From Phenylobacterium zucineum HLK1 (lineage in GTDB: Bacteria > Pseudomonadota > Alphaproteobacteria > Caulobacterales > Caulobacteraceae), in assembly GCF_000017265.1 (NCBI RefSeq), contig NC_011144.1:1206001-1270000 (forward strand): a DNA stretch of 64,000 nucleotides, in the 5' to 3' direction. Shown piece by piece: positions 17,348 through 28,684 of the stretch (position 1 is the stretch's first letter; every line of letters begins with the position of its first letter). The notes under the pieces were generated by a model that saw only the letters and a program-made list of their open reading frames with translations, was not told where the DNA came from and did not search any database. Position numbers and translations under genes: made by a program.

Positions 17348-17663
17348 GCGGGCGTGGCGAAATTGGTAGACGCAACGGACTTGAACTGACGCTTGAGTGC
17401 GCCGGGGGAAACCCCGGACGTAGAACCGCTCAAATTCGGGGAACCCTGTCAGATGGCGATCCCGAGCCAAGCCCTGCGCGGCCACGCCGCGTTGGGAAGG
17501 TGTAGAGACTAGACGGGCGGCGCCTACGGCCAGCTGGCCAGGGCGAAGGGATAGTCCAGACCACGAACGCCGACGCACCGTCGGCGGCGGCGAAAGCCGA
17601 AGTGGTACGAAAATCCGTAGGGCCGCAAGGCTCGTGCCGGTTCGACCCCGGCCGCCCGCACCA
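17348..17663 (+). tRNA. tRNA-Leu(UAA), interrupted by a group I intron
   Basis: Exon 1 is 17348-17382 and exon 2 is 17610-17663; spliced, they give 89 nt including an encoded CCA. The acceptor stem GCGGGCG (17348-17354) pairs fully with CGCCCGC (17653-17659). The D arm contains AATTGGTAGACGC. The anticodon stem ACGGA pairs with TCCGT around the loop CTTAAAA, which reads anticodon UAA. A long variable arm (GGCC-GCAA-GGCT) marks a class II tRNA. The T arm is GCCGG-TTCGACC-CCGGC. The intron sits after U34. The tRNA is invisible to a scan that does not allow long introns. Confidence 0.95.
17383..17609 (+). ncRNA. Group I self-splicing intron (IC3-like) in tRNA-Leu(UAA)
   Basis: This 227-nt intron ends in the required G (17609). 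P1 is exon ACTT (17379-17382) with GAGT (17395-17398), giving the U-G pair at the splice site. P2 is CCGGGG-GAAA-CCCCGG (17402-17417). P4 pairs TTCGGG (17435-17440) with CCCGAG (17461-17466) within P and Q elements (AATTCGGGGAA; GATCCCGAGCCAAGC). P7 pairs GACTA (17507-17511) with TAGTC (17552-17556) within R and S elements (AGAGACTAGACGG; GAAGGGATAGTCC). P9 is CGCCGAC/GTCGGCG (17568-17586), followed by CGGC-GAAA-GCCG (17588-17599). It has no homing-endonuclease ORF. It should splice autocatalytically with a guanosine cofactor. Confidence 0.93.
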
Positions 17664-17692
17664 CCCGTCTCCGTTCCCGCCCGCCGCCGCGG

Positions 17693-18346
17693 CTAGCGGA
17701 CCGCGCGGGGCCATTGCGAGGACCCGAACCGGCTCTGGAGGCGGCCGAGCTCGGCGATGGACTCCATCCTCCGGCAGTCCGAAAGCCGCGTCACGACCGC
17801 GCTCGTCCGGCGCTTGAAGGGGGAGCGGGCAAGCGGCTTGCCTGTCAGCGGATCGCCGAAGCGGCGGTCCCATTCGCCCGCGCGTCCGTAGGCGCCGCCG
17901 CCGCCGAGCTTCACCGCGGCATGCATGGCGTTCCGGGTCACGAGCCCGACGCCCTGTTCCTTGAGCGCGTAGCGGAATAGGTCGTCGGCGGCTTCGCGGC
18001 GGCCGGGCTGGCCCACGGCGTAGAGCCAGTCGTGCACCACGGCGGCCTCCACGTTGTCGCCGAACACGTCGATCAGCCGGTCGGCGAGAGGCGGTATCGA
18101 CGCGAAGTCGGTCATGTAGCCCTTCGGAACGAGGATCACGTCGCCGGTCGGCGGGTAGCAGTAGAGCCAGTCCTGCATGACGATCGCCGCGCGCCGCTTC
18201 TCGATGCGATGGTCGCGCACGATCCGGACCTGGATGCCCGTCATGTCGCCCTGCGCAGCGTATTGAGACCACGCCGGCGGCGTGAGCAGGGCGAGCGCGG
18301 CGAGGGCGCCGGCCGCCAGTCCCCGGATCCTGCGGTCAGCCGGCAT
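17693..18346 (-). CDS. DUF1353 protein with signal peptide
   Basis: This 217-residue protein has a signal peptide (GLAAGALAALALLTPPAWSQ) followed by the DUF1353 pattern: YMTDFASIPPLADRL and AAVVHDWLYA, with conserved Asp/His residues. DUF1353 proteins are often phage- or island-borne and small; here the domain is secreted and followed by a basic tail. The gene is the last of a four-gene operon; its start overlaps the subtilisin-like gene's end by 11 nt. Its stop lies only 29 bp from the 3' end of tRNA-Leu. The function is unknown; the conserved His/Asp suggests a hydrolase, but this is speculative. Confidence 0.85.
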   Translation of the reverse strand: MPADRRIRGLAAGALAALALLTPPAWSQYAAQGDMTGIQVRIVRDHRIEKRRAAIVMQDWLYCYPPTGDVILVPKGYMTDFASIPPLADRLIDVFGDNVEAAVVHDWLYAVGQPGRREAADDLFRYALKEQGVGLVTRNAMHAAVKLGGGGAYGRAGEWDRRFGDPLTGKPLARSPFKRRTSAVVTRLSDCRRMESIAELGRLQSRFGSSQWPRAVR

Positions 18347-20438
18347 CCTTCATCCTCATGGTCACGTCGATGACATCCCGCATCGGGATGGTGATGTACC
18401 GGCCGGGGGCGCCCGGCAGGCTCTCGGGCGAGGCGGGGTGGTCGCCCGTCGCCTCGACCGACGGCTCCACCACCAGCACATCGGCGGCGCCCGGCGTGGC
18501 GACGGCGCACACGGCGAGGCGGTTCTGGGCGGACGGTCGGCGGAAGGCGTAGGCCTGGGCCGGATCCTGCTTGAAGGCCCGAAGCTCGGCGAGGTCGACC
18601 TTGAGGTCGTCGTCCCGGCAGACGAGGCCCGAGGCCTTCACCACGCGCCCCAGCACCGCGCGCTCGCCGGCGCCGGCCTTCCAGCGCACATAGTCGTCGA
18701 AGACGTAGAGCGAGCGCGGGATGTCGATCCGCGTATGCCCCGACACCTTCCGCGCGTCGTCGGGGTGCAGGAGGTCGCCGCTGGAGACGATGCGGATCTT
18801 CAGGTCCGCAGGGTCCGCGCCGGTCAGCGAGCGGATGAGGCTGGCCTGGAACGTGACGAGCGGCGCAGCCTGGGAGGTGCCGCTCAGGGCGACCGCGGGC
18901 CCTGCGTCCGAGGTCCAGGACTCCAGGTTGCAGCCGGGGGCCGCGACGTCGACGTTCGTGGAGCCGATGTTGGTGAAGCTGGTGAGCCGTCCGGCCGGGT
19001 CCGTGGCCGCGACGGTGATCACCGAGGCCGCGACGCCGATCCCGCCCCTGGCGGCCGGCTGGTAGTCGGCCGCGTTGCCGCGCCGGTCGTTGCCGGCGGC
19101 GACCACGAAGAGGTGCCGGCCCACCCCCTTCATGTCGGAGGCCTCGTCCAGGAACGTGAAGCTGGCGGGAATGCCGCTCGCCCGGCCGTCGTAGGTGAGG
19201 CTCAGGTTCACGATCCGGGAGCCCTGGAGCAGCAGCAGCTGGGAGCTCAGTTCCCGCTGTGAGCCGGCCATCAGCGTGGCCGAACCGCGGCCGACGTTGA
19301 GCTGGGTGAGCTTCAGCCACCCGACGCCCGGGCCGTACACCCTGGACCGGTGCGGGAGAAATTCCGTCCCGCCCAGCACCAGGCCGGTGACGTGGGTGCC
19401 GTGGCCGCTGAGCGGACCCGCCGGGCTGAGCCCGTTCTGATAGTTGACGGGATAGGTCTGCTGGCCCTGGGGGTCCTCGAGCACCGGGCCGAGGCGCCGG
19501 CCGTAGGTCGCCGTGTCGAAGTGCCGGCCGTCGAACTCCGGCGTGCGGAAGTCATAGCCGCCGGCCGGCCTGGGCCGGGCCCCGAAGAAGCCGTTGTCGG
19601 CGACCATAACGTCGACGGGATGCTCGACCCGCTGGTTCAGCGCCGCCGCCCGCTTCACGGCGAACTCGTAGGCGGCGACGACCGCGGCGGCGTCGAAGGG
19701 CCTGACGGGATCGGGGCCGCACTCGGCCGGCTTCTCGGGGACCGCGTCGACCCCGGAGTCGCCGACGTAGGTGACGATGCGGCCGGTGGTCGACGGCCCG
19801 AACTGGACATAGTTGGCCACGAGGCGGCCCGAGGCCGGCTTGAGATTCTCGGAGAGCGCCGACGCCTCGTCGGCGGGCAGGATCGAGGCCGCGGTGGCGT
19901 AGGGGATCCGAAGCTCGTCGCCGGGCCTCAGGCGCCCCGAGCGGATCACGCCCTCGGGGACGCCGAAGAATTTCGCGTTGGAGGCGGGCGTGCCCTGCAC
20001 CCCGGTGAAGGCTTCCCGGATCTGCGCATAGGTGTCGCCGCTTTCCGCGACATAGACCTTCGGCGTTTCGAATTTCGCCACATAGGGGCAGTGGATGAAG
20101 TCGATCTGGTAGGCCCGCTCGCCGGCGGGCCGCCTGAGGTCGGCGTCGCTGAGGCCGTTCCTCTGCTTGAGCAGCGCCAGATAGTCGGGCGACGCGCGGC
20201 CGCAGAGGACCTCGACGATCTCCTGAGGGGTGAAGCGCCCGGCCTCGGGATAGCGGTCGGGACTGAGCCTGGTGGGGGGGACGAAGCCCGCGAAGGTCTC
20301 CAGCATCTCGCGGGTCAGATGCGGCCCTGTCGGCCGTACGGCGACGGCCGGCTCCGCCGCGGCCAGGCCCGGCCCGAGACCGAGCCAGAGCGCCGGGGCG
20401 AGGGCGAGCCAGGCCCCACCGCGCCTCAGGCGCGACAC
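18336..20438 (-). CDS. Secreted subtilisin-like (S8) serine protease with a LysM-like region
   Basis: This 700-residue protein starts at GTG 20438, overlapping the upstream protease gene by 13 nt and giving a signal peptide (WLALAPALWLGLGPGLAAAE). Residues 127-180 resemble LysM (VYVAESGDTYAQI ... GVIRSGRLRPGDELRIPY) with an insertion. The S8 catalytic residues are Asp281 (VADNGF), His346 (GHGTHVTG) and Ser522 (SGTSQAAP), with the oxyanion Asn in VVAAGND. About 120 residues follow the catalytic domain. It is the third gene of the operon. A periplasmic or wall-associated protease is likely; its targets are unknown, and it could activate the zymogen-like trypsin encoded upstream. Confidence 0.92.
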   Translation of the reverse strand: MSRLRRGGAWLALAPALWLGLGPGLAAAEPAVAVRPTGPHLTREMLETFAGFVPPTRLSPDRYPEAGRFTPQEIVEVLCGRASPDYLALLKQRNGLSDADLRRPAGERAYQIDFIHCPYVAKFETPKVYVAESGDTYAQIREAFTGVQGTPASNAKFFGVPEGVIRSGRLRPGDELRIPYATAASILPADEASALSENLKPASGRLVANYVQFGPSTTGRIVTYVGDSGVDAVPEKPAECGPDPVRPFDAAAVVAAYEFAVKRAAALNQRVEHPVDVMVADNGFFGARPRPAGGYDFRTPEFDGRHFDTATYGRRLGPVLEDPQGQQTYPVNYQNGLSPAGPLSGHGTHVTGLVLGGTEFLPHRSRVYGPGVGWLKLTQLNVGRGSATLMAGSQRELSSQLLLLQGSRIVNLSLTYDGRASGIPASFTFLDEASDMKGVGRHLFVVAAGNDRRGNAADYQPAARGGIGVAASVITVAATDPAGRLTSFTNIGSTNVDVAAPGCNLESWTSDAGPAVALSGTSQAAPLVTFQASLIRSLTGADPADLKIRIVSSGDLLHPDDARKVSGHTRIDIPRSLYVFDDYVRWKAGAGERAVLGRVVKASGLVCRDDDLKVDLAELRAFKQDPAQAYAFRRPSAQNRLAVCAVATPGAADVLVVEPSVEATGDHPASPESLPGAPGRYITIPMRDVIDVTMRMKDAG

Positions 20439-21457
20439 GGGAACTCCCCCGGCCGCTTGTTCACGCCGCACACGGTGGGCCGCCCGGAGTCCGCGATCCA
20501 GCGGTCGGACCAGGTCCGGAAGTCGGACGTCGCGAGGGCCGAATAGCGGCTGGTCAACCCGACCGCGCTGCAGCGTGGGACGGCGATCGAGGAATTCACG
20601 GCGACGATCCGCCGGCTCGCCGTCTGGTCCTGCAGCGTCGCGCCGGTCAGCAGCGGCCCGCCCGAGTCGCCGGGGCACAGGGCGGCGTCGCTGGACGTCG
20701 CCGATCGCGTCTGCAGATAGTTGCGTTCCGGCCCCGGCGAGGGCCGCCGCGAGATGGCGGCGTTGCCGGCGAGCAGGCTGGCCTTCGCGGGCCCGAACAC
20801 CGGCTCGCACTGCTCGTTGAACGCCACCTCGGTGCAGCCGTAACCCGTCACCAGCACCCAGTTGAGGCGATCGGGGGAGGTGTCCCGGTCGATGCTCTCG
20901 AACTCCAGGGTGCGGTAGGCGTCGAGGGCCTGGAGGTCGAGGCCCAGCAGGCAAAGCGCGTAGTCGGCGCTGTCGCGCGGCGTCCTGGTCGCAGGCTTCG
21001 GCGCCGCGGCGTAGGCCGCGTGCATCCGGCACCTGGCGTCGACCGCGGCCCCGTCGAGCTCGATCCTGACGGGCAGTTCGGGCTTGTCCTTGCCGCCGTC
21101 CACGCAATGGGCGGCGGTCAGCATCACCCGCGGTCCGACGAGGGTTCCGGTGCAGATGCTGCGTTCGACGACCCGGTCGTTCCGGTCCCGCACCTCGATG
21201 ACGGCGCCGACCATGGCGGGCCAGTCGCGCGGGCGCACGGGCTCGCCGTTGATGACGCGGACCTCGCCGGGCGGGACGAGGCGCGAGAGCGGACGGAAGA
21301 CCACGACGGGCGTCGCCTCGTCGGCCGGAGCGGCGGACGCCGCGACCGCCTCCGCCGCCTCCACCGCGTCGGGCGGCGGCCCGCCCGGTCCGCCGCAGGC
21401 GGCGAGGCCCCCGGCCACGAGGCCGCATGCCGCCAGCGAACGGAGCGCGCGCCTCAT
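20426..21457 (-). CDS. Trypsin-like (S1) serine protease, lipoprotein
   Basis: This 343-residue protein has a lipobox LAAC (Cys21) and a complete S1 triad: His117 (TAAHC), Asp165 (DSADYAL) and Ser265 (CPGDSGGPL). Before the domain, R67-VING (R|VINGEPV) matches the classical trypsinogen activation junction R|IVGG, and Asp264 can salt-bridge a freed N-terminus. It therefore looks like a membrane-tethered zymogen. At least eight cysteines allow disulfides. Its ATG overlaps the stop of the upstream coiled-coil lipoprotein (ATGA), so the two are translationally coupled. Trypsin-like enzymes with this architecture are uncommon in alphaproteobacteria. Confidence 0.92.
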   Translation of the reverse strand: MRRALRSLAACGLVAGGLAACGGPGGPPPDAVEAAEAVAASAAPADEATPVVVFRPLSRLVPPGEVRVINGEPVRPRDWPAMVGAVIEVRDRNDRVVERSICTGTLVGPRVMLTAAHCVDGGKDKPELPVRIELDGAAVDARCRMHAAYAAAPKPATRTPRDSADYALCLLGLDLQALDAYRTLEFESIDRDTSPDRLNWVLVTGYGCTEVAFNEQCEPVFGPAKASLLAGNAAISRRPSPGPERNYLQTRSATSSDAALCPGDSGGPLLTGATLQDQTASRRIVAVNSSIAVPRCSAVGLTSRYSALATSDFRTWSDRWIADSGRPTVCGVNKRPGEFPCRA

Positions 21458-23349
21458 TCGCCTTGCTCCTCGGCGAGCGCGGCTTCCGCCTTCAGCCTGG
21501 CCAGCCTGGCCTCGGCCAGGGCGGTTTCGGTCGTGGTGCGGGCGAGTTCGGCCTTCAGGGCGTCGAGCTCACCCGGCGTGTCGGGCGTCTGCGCCTTGAT
21601 CAGGTCGGCCTTCTTGTTGAGGACGTCGATCTCGAACTGAAGCTTGGCCAGAGCTTCGGCGCGCTGCGCCTTGAGGTCGTCGGCGGCCTTCGTCCGGCGG
21701 GCGTCCTCGTAGGCCTTGATCTGGCCGGCGGCGTCGCTGGCCGCCGCGGCCCCCGCCGCGCCCGCCGCCCGGGTCTTCTTGTAGCTGAAGCTGTCGAGCG
21801 TGCCGTCGTCCCGCAGGACCAGCGACAGTTCGGCGGCTTCCAGCATCTCGTTCCGGAAGGGCAGGAACCGCAGCTGCCCCAGTTGCGGGGCCGAGACGGG
21901 CTGTCCGGAATGGACCGCCTTGGCGCTCGCCGGGCAGTCTCCGGACGCGCTGCGGCAGAGCTTGAGCCGGGCCTCGGCCTGCGATCGGATGAAGATGCCG
22001 GGATCGGCGCGGTCGTCGCGGGCCAGCCGGCCCATGGGCCCGGCCGTCCGGACGATCGCGGCGGGCGCGTCCGGCCGGCCCTGCTGGGAGCGCCGGCGGC
22101 TGAAGCGCTCCTCCTGGACCTGGACGCCTTCGCGCGCGCACTCGAACCCGCGCTGCGCGCCGGGGACGCAGGCGGGCGTGGCGTGCACGCGCACGAGCTC
22201 GGCCGAGACGCCGCTGAAGGCGGCCAGGCACTTGGCGGGGGTGGCGTCCGCGCCCGTGCACTCCGGCCGGGTCCTGGGATCGTCCACGATGGCCCCGGCC
22301 GGGGTGAAGTAGGTCTTGAAGACGGGGTGCGCCTTCATGGCCTCGGCCTGATCCGGATGGGCCTTCAGCCATGCCGCGAACCGGCTGGGCCGCAGGACGG
22401 TGACCGTCTTCGTCTCGAGCAGGTCCTCGAGCTTTTTGCGGCCGCTGTCGGAGAAGGGCATCCGCCCGGCGAGCGGCGCGTCGAAGGCCTCGGGCCATTG
22501 CGTCCGGTCCGACGCCGACAAGCCGGCGAGCAGGTCGGCGCCGGCCTCCTTGGCCTTGTCCAGGTCGCGCTGGGCGTCGTCCATCGCCTGGATGGCGGAG
22601 TCCAGCTTGTCGACATGGGCGCTCGTCGCCCGGCGCTGGCCTGCGACGGTCGTGTGCCGGGCGACGTCCGCCGTCGCGACCTTGAGCGTCGTGGCCTTCG
22701 TCTTCTGCTCCTCGGCGTTGGCCTTGAACGCCGCGAGCTGGAGGGCCGCGTCGGGCTTGCACGCCACCATGGTCACGCTCTCGGCGTAGGCAGGCAGATC
22801 CGCGAACGCCGGCGGGGGCGCAAGCGTCTCGGGACCGCCGGAGACACCGAGCGCGGCCAGGTCCAGCGCCGGCGCGCCGGTGCTCATGGAGGCGACGGCG
22901 ACCCCGAACTTGACCGCCTCCTTCAGGATGTCGGCCGTCTGGTCGGAGGCGGTCGCATTGATCGCCTTCAAGGTCCCGTTCGGGTGGGTCTGGAAGGCGA
23001 AGGCGGAGGTCGCGAAGGGCGCGCTGAGCGCGGGGTAGTCGATGGCGTACGCCTCGCCGCGGACGTAGGCTTCCTTCACCTCGGCCGAGACGCTGACGTC
23101 CACCGCGCCGGAGGTCAGCTGAAGCGTCCGCCCGCTCCCGACCGGGACCGGCATGGAGCTCGGGCAGCCTTCCAGCGCCCGCTTCAGCGCGATGTCGTAC
23201 TTGAGCATCGGCAGGCTGTACGAGACGCCGGTCAGCGCCGACGTCGTGGCGGTGCGATCCCGCACCGGTGTGGTCGAAAGGCTGGTCGCGCAGCCGGCCA
23301 GCAAGGCCGCCGCCGACGTCACCAACGCGCAGCGCACAATCATGCCCAT
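21454..23349 (-). CDS. Large coiled-coil lipoprotein, unknown function
   Basis: This 631-residue protein has lipobox LAGC (Cys20). The N-terminal region (about 40-200) starts YSLPMLKYDIALKRALEGCP and looks globular. Residues about 205-290 are a charged helix (LDSAIQAMDDAQRDLDKAKEA). A middle cysteine-containing part follows. The last 90 residues form a long Lys/Glu/Ala coiled coil (DDLKAQRAEALAKLQFEIDVL and on). It is the first gene of the protease operon, with its stop overlapping the trypsin-like ATG. I do not recognise the family. It may be a scaffold, inhibitor or substrate for the two co-encoded proteases. Confidence 0.85.
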   Translation of the reverse strand: MGMIVRCALVTSAAALLAGCATSLSTTPVRDRTATTSALTGVSYSLPMLKYDIALKRALEGCPSSMPVPVGSGRTLQLTSGAVDVSVSAEVKEAYVRGEAYAIDYPALSAPFATSAFAFQTHPNGTLKAINATASDQTADILKEAVKFGVAVASMSTGAPALDLAALGVSGGPETLAPPPAFADLPAYAESVTMVACKPDAALQLAAFKANAEEQKTKATTLKVATADVARHTTVAGQRRATSAHVDKLDSAIQAMDDAQRDLDKAKEAGADLLAGLSASDRTQWPEAFDAPLAGRMPFSDSGRKKLEDLLETKTVTVLRPSRFAAWLKAHPDQAEAMKAHPVFKTYFTPAGAIVDDPRTRPECTGADATPAKCLAAFSGVSAELVRVHATPACVPGAQRGFECAREGVQVQEERFSRRRSQQGRPDAPAAIVRTAGPMGRLARDDRADPGIFIRSQAEARLKLCRSASGDCPASAKAVHSGQPVSAPQLGQLRFLPFRNEMLEAAELSLVLRDDGTLDSFSYKKTRAAGAAGAAAASDAAGQIKAYEDARRTKAADDLKAQRAEALAKLQFEIDVLNKKADLIKAQTPDTPGELDALKAELARTTTETALAEARLARLKAEAALAEEQGE

Positions 23350-23533
23350 CCCCCCGGATACCGACGGTATCGTGACAGTTCAGCCTTGAGTTGTGAAGCG
23401 GCGTGACACGCTCGGGTCAGCTCGGCCCGGTTCGAACGGGCGGGCGTTCCGACTTGCCCGCGGCCGGGCGCTCCTGTGTAACCGGCCGGCGGGCCGGGCG
23501 TTGGAGCGGGGACCTTCGACATATGAGGTGGAG

Positions 23534-24646
23534 ATGAGGAGAGCTGACGCGAGCGTGCTGGCGGCCGTCCTGGCGCCCGCCCTGATCCTGGGGCTCGCCG
23601 GCTGCGAGCAGCGGCAGGCCGAGCCGCCGGCCGAGCAGAGCACGGCGGTGCAGCCGCCGGTGATCGCCACCCCGGCCGGCGGAGCGCCCAGTTCCTTCGC
23701 CCCGATCGTCAAGCGGGTCTCGCCGGCGGTCGTGTCGATCGACACCTTGGCGGTGGCCGAGGGCGCGCTGCCCTGGCTGCAGGGGACGCCGCAGGGCGGG
23801 CTGCCCGGCTTCGCGGTCCCGGTGCAGCGCGGGGCCGGCTCGGGCTTCATCATCAGCGCCGACGGCTACATCGTCACCAACAACCACGTGGTGGAGGGCG
23901 CGCAGGAGATCGTCGCGACCCTGGCGGACGGCCGCCAGCTTCCGGCGCGGCTGGTGGGGCGCGACCCGCCCTCGGACCTGGCGGTGCTGAAGGTGGACGC
24001 CCGCGAGCTGCCGTTCGTCAGCTTCGCGCGCTCGGCCCTGCCGGAGGTGGGCGACTGGGTGGTGGCGGTCGGCAACCCCTTCGGCCTGGGCGGCACGGCG
24101 ACGGCCGGGATCGTCTCGGCGCACGGCCGCGAGATCGGCGAGGCCTACGTCAGCTACCTGCAGATCGACGCGCCCATCAACAGCGGCAACTCGGGCGGGC
24201 CGTCCTTCGACCTGCAGGGCCGGGTGGTGGGGGTGAACACCGCGATCTTCTCGCCCAGCGGCGGCTCGGTCGGCATCGGCTTCGCGATCCCCGCGGACCT
24301 GGCCGAGAACGTCACCCAGCAGCTCATCAAGTCCGGCCGGGTGACCCGCGGCTACCTCGGCGTGGGGGTCCAGGACCTGACCCCGCCGCTGGCGGCTCGG
24401 CTGGGCGCGCGCGGCGCGCGCGGCGGGCTGATCGTCGACGTGGCGCGCGGCGGTCCTGCCGCGGGTGCGCTGCGGCCCGGCGACGTGGTGACGGCGGTGA
24501 ACGGGGAGGAGATCACCGGCGCCGGCGGGTTGACCCGGGCCATCGCCGCGGCGGCGCCCGGCAGCCGGCTGCGGCTGCAGGTCCTGCGCGGCGGCCGGCG
24601 CTCGGAGGTGACGGTCACGGCGGCGCGCCGGCCGGACGACCTGTAG
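23534..24646 (+). CDS. HtrA/DegS-like serine protease, lipoprotein
   Basis: This 370-residue protein starts at ATG 23534 (RBS GGTGGAG close by), giving lipobox LAGC with Cys24. The trypsin-like domain has His118 (TNNHVV), Asp148 (SDLAVLKVD) and Ser220 (NSGNSGGPSF). A single PDZ domain covers residues about 270-365 (GYLGVGVQDLTPPLAARLG; GGLIVDVARGGPAAGALRPGD). One PDZ and a membrane anchor make it more DegS-like than DegP-like. Envelope protein quality control is its expected role. It is divergent from the protease operon, so four serine-type proteolytic or accessory genes sit side by side here. Confidence 0.95.
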   Translation: MRRADASVLAAVLAPALILGLAGCEQRQAEPPAEQSTAVQPPVIATPAGGAPSSFAPIVKRVSPAVVSIDTLAVAEGALPWLQGTPQGGLPGFAVPVQRGAGSGFIISADGYIVTNNHVVEGAQEIVATLADGRQLPARLVGRDPPSDLAVLKVDARELPFVSFARSALPEVGDWVVAVGNPFGLGGTATAGIVSAHGREIGEAYVSYLQIDAPINSGNSGGPSFDLQGRVVGVNTAIFSPSGGSVGIGFAIPADLAENVTQQLIKSGRVTRGYLGVGVQDLTPPLAARLGARGARGGLIVDVARGGPAAGALRPGDVVTAVNGEEITGAGGLTRAIAAAAPGSRLRLQVLRGGRRSEVTVTAARRPDDL

Positions 24647-24686
24647 AAGGCCGGTCCCGAGCCGAGCATTTCGGGCCAGCCCCTCC

Positions 24687-24724
24687 ACCATGCTGCGCAT
24701 GGTCCCCCTCCCCCGGCGGGGGAG
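24687..24724. repeat. Double-hairpin intergenic palindrome (REP-like), probable terminator
   Basis: ACCATGC-TGC-GCATGGT (24687-24703) is followed by CTCCCCC-GGC-GGGGGAG (24708-24724), in the 85-bp gap between the convergent HtrA-like and FKBP genes. Similar dyads occur repeatedly between genes in Caulobacteraceae. They probably act as bidirectional transcription stops. Confidence 0.55.
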
Positions 24725-24731
24725 GAGGAGG

Positions 24732-25253
24732 TCAGCGGACGGCGTTCCCCTCGACGGCGATGAGCTCGATGTCGAAGAGGAGCGCGCTGCCGTTCGGGAT
24801 CGGGTCGCGGTTGCGGTTCCCGTAGGCCAGGTCGGCGGGGATGGCGAACAGCCAGCGCTCGCCGACGCGCATCATCGGCACGCCTTCCTGCCAGCCCTTG
24901 ATCAGCCGGCCGAGCGGGAAGGTCGCCGGCTCGCCGCGGTCGCGCGAGGAGTCGAACTTGCGCCCGTCGATGAACGTCCCCGTGTAGTGGATGGTCACGG
25001 TGGCGCCGGGCTCGGGCCGCGGCGCCGAGGCCGGGGCCCGCTTCAACACCTTGTACTGCAGGCCGCTGTCGGTGGTCTTCCAGCCGTGGCGGCGGGTGTT
25101 CCAGGCGAGGTACGCCGCCTGGCCGGCTTCCCAGCGCGCCTGGGGCGAGAGGTCGGCGGCCGGGGCGGACGTCGGCGCGGATGGAGCTGGCGCGCTGGCG
25201 CAGGCGGCGACGAGCAGGCCGCCAAGGGCGGCGCAGGCGGCGTGGCGGATCAT
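24732..25253 (-). CDS. FKBP-type peptidyl-prolyl isomerase, lipoprotein
   Basis: This 173-residue protein has a lipobox-like VAAC in its N-terminus (Cys18) and a linker with Ala/Pro. The C-terminal half is an FKBP domain: VTIHYTGTFIDGRKFDSS, GWQEGVPMMRVGERW and AYGNR...PNGSALLFDIELI. It catalyses prolyl cis-trans isomerisation and likely assists folding at the outer membrane or in the periplasm. It is convergent with the HtrA-like gene and divergent from the amidohydrolase across 104 bp. Confidence 0.94.
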   Translation of the reverse strand: MIRHAACAALGGLLVAACASAPAPSAPTSAPAADLSPQARWEAGQAAYLAWNTRRHGWKTTDSGLQYKVLKRAPASAPRPEPGATVTIHYTGTFIDGRKFDSSRDRGEPATFPLGRLIKGWQEGVPMMRVGERWLFAIPADLAYGNRNRDPIPNGSALLFDIELIAVEGNAVR

Positions 25254-25357
25254 TTTCTTCCCCGACTCCCCAGGATTTCGGCGAACACCGTCCTGCTTGG
25301 AGCGGTTGCGCGCAAGGCCCGACCTGGGCTCAATGGCGCCTTCGTCTGGGGGGCCTC

Positions 25358-28681
<3,324 letters not shown>

Positions 28682-28684
28682 GGA

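Noticed and set aside
17430..18272. Minus frame across the tRNA-Leu intron and exon 2
   Set aside because: The region is explained by the tRNA and group I intron; the protein text is Arg-rich with no domain. The intron carries no endonuclease ORF.
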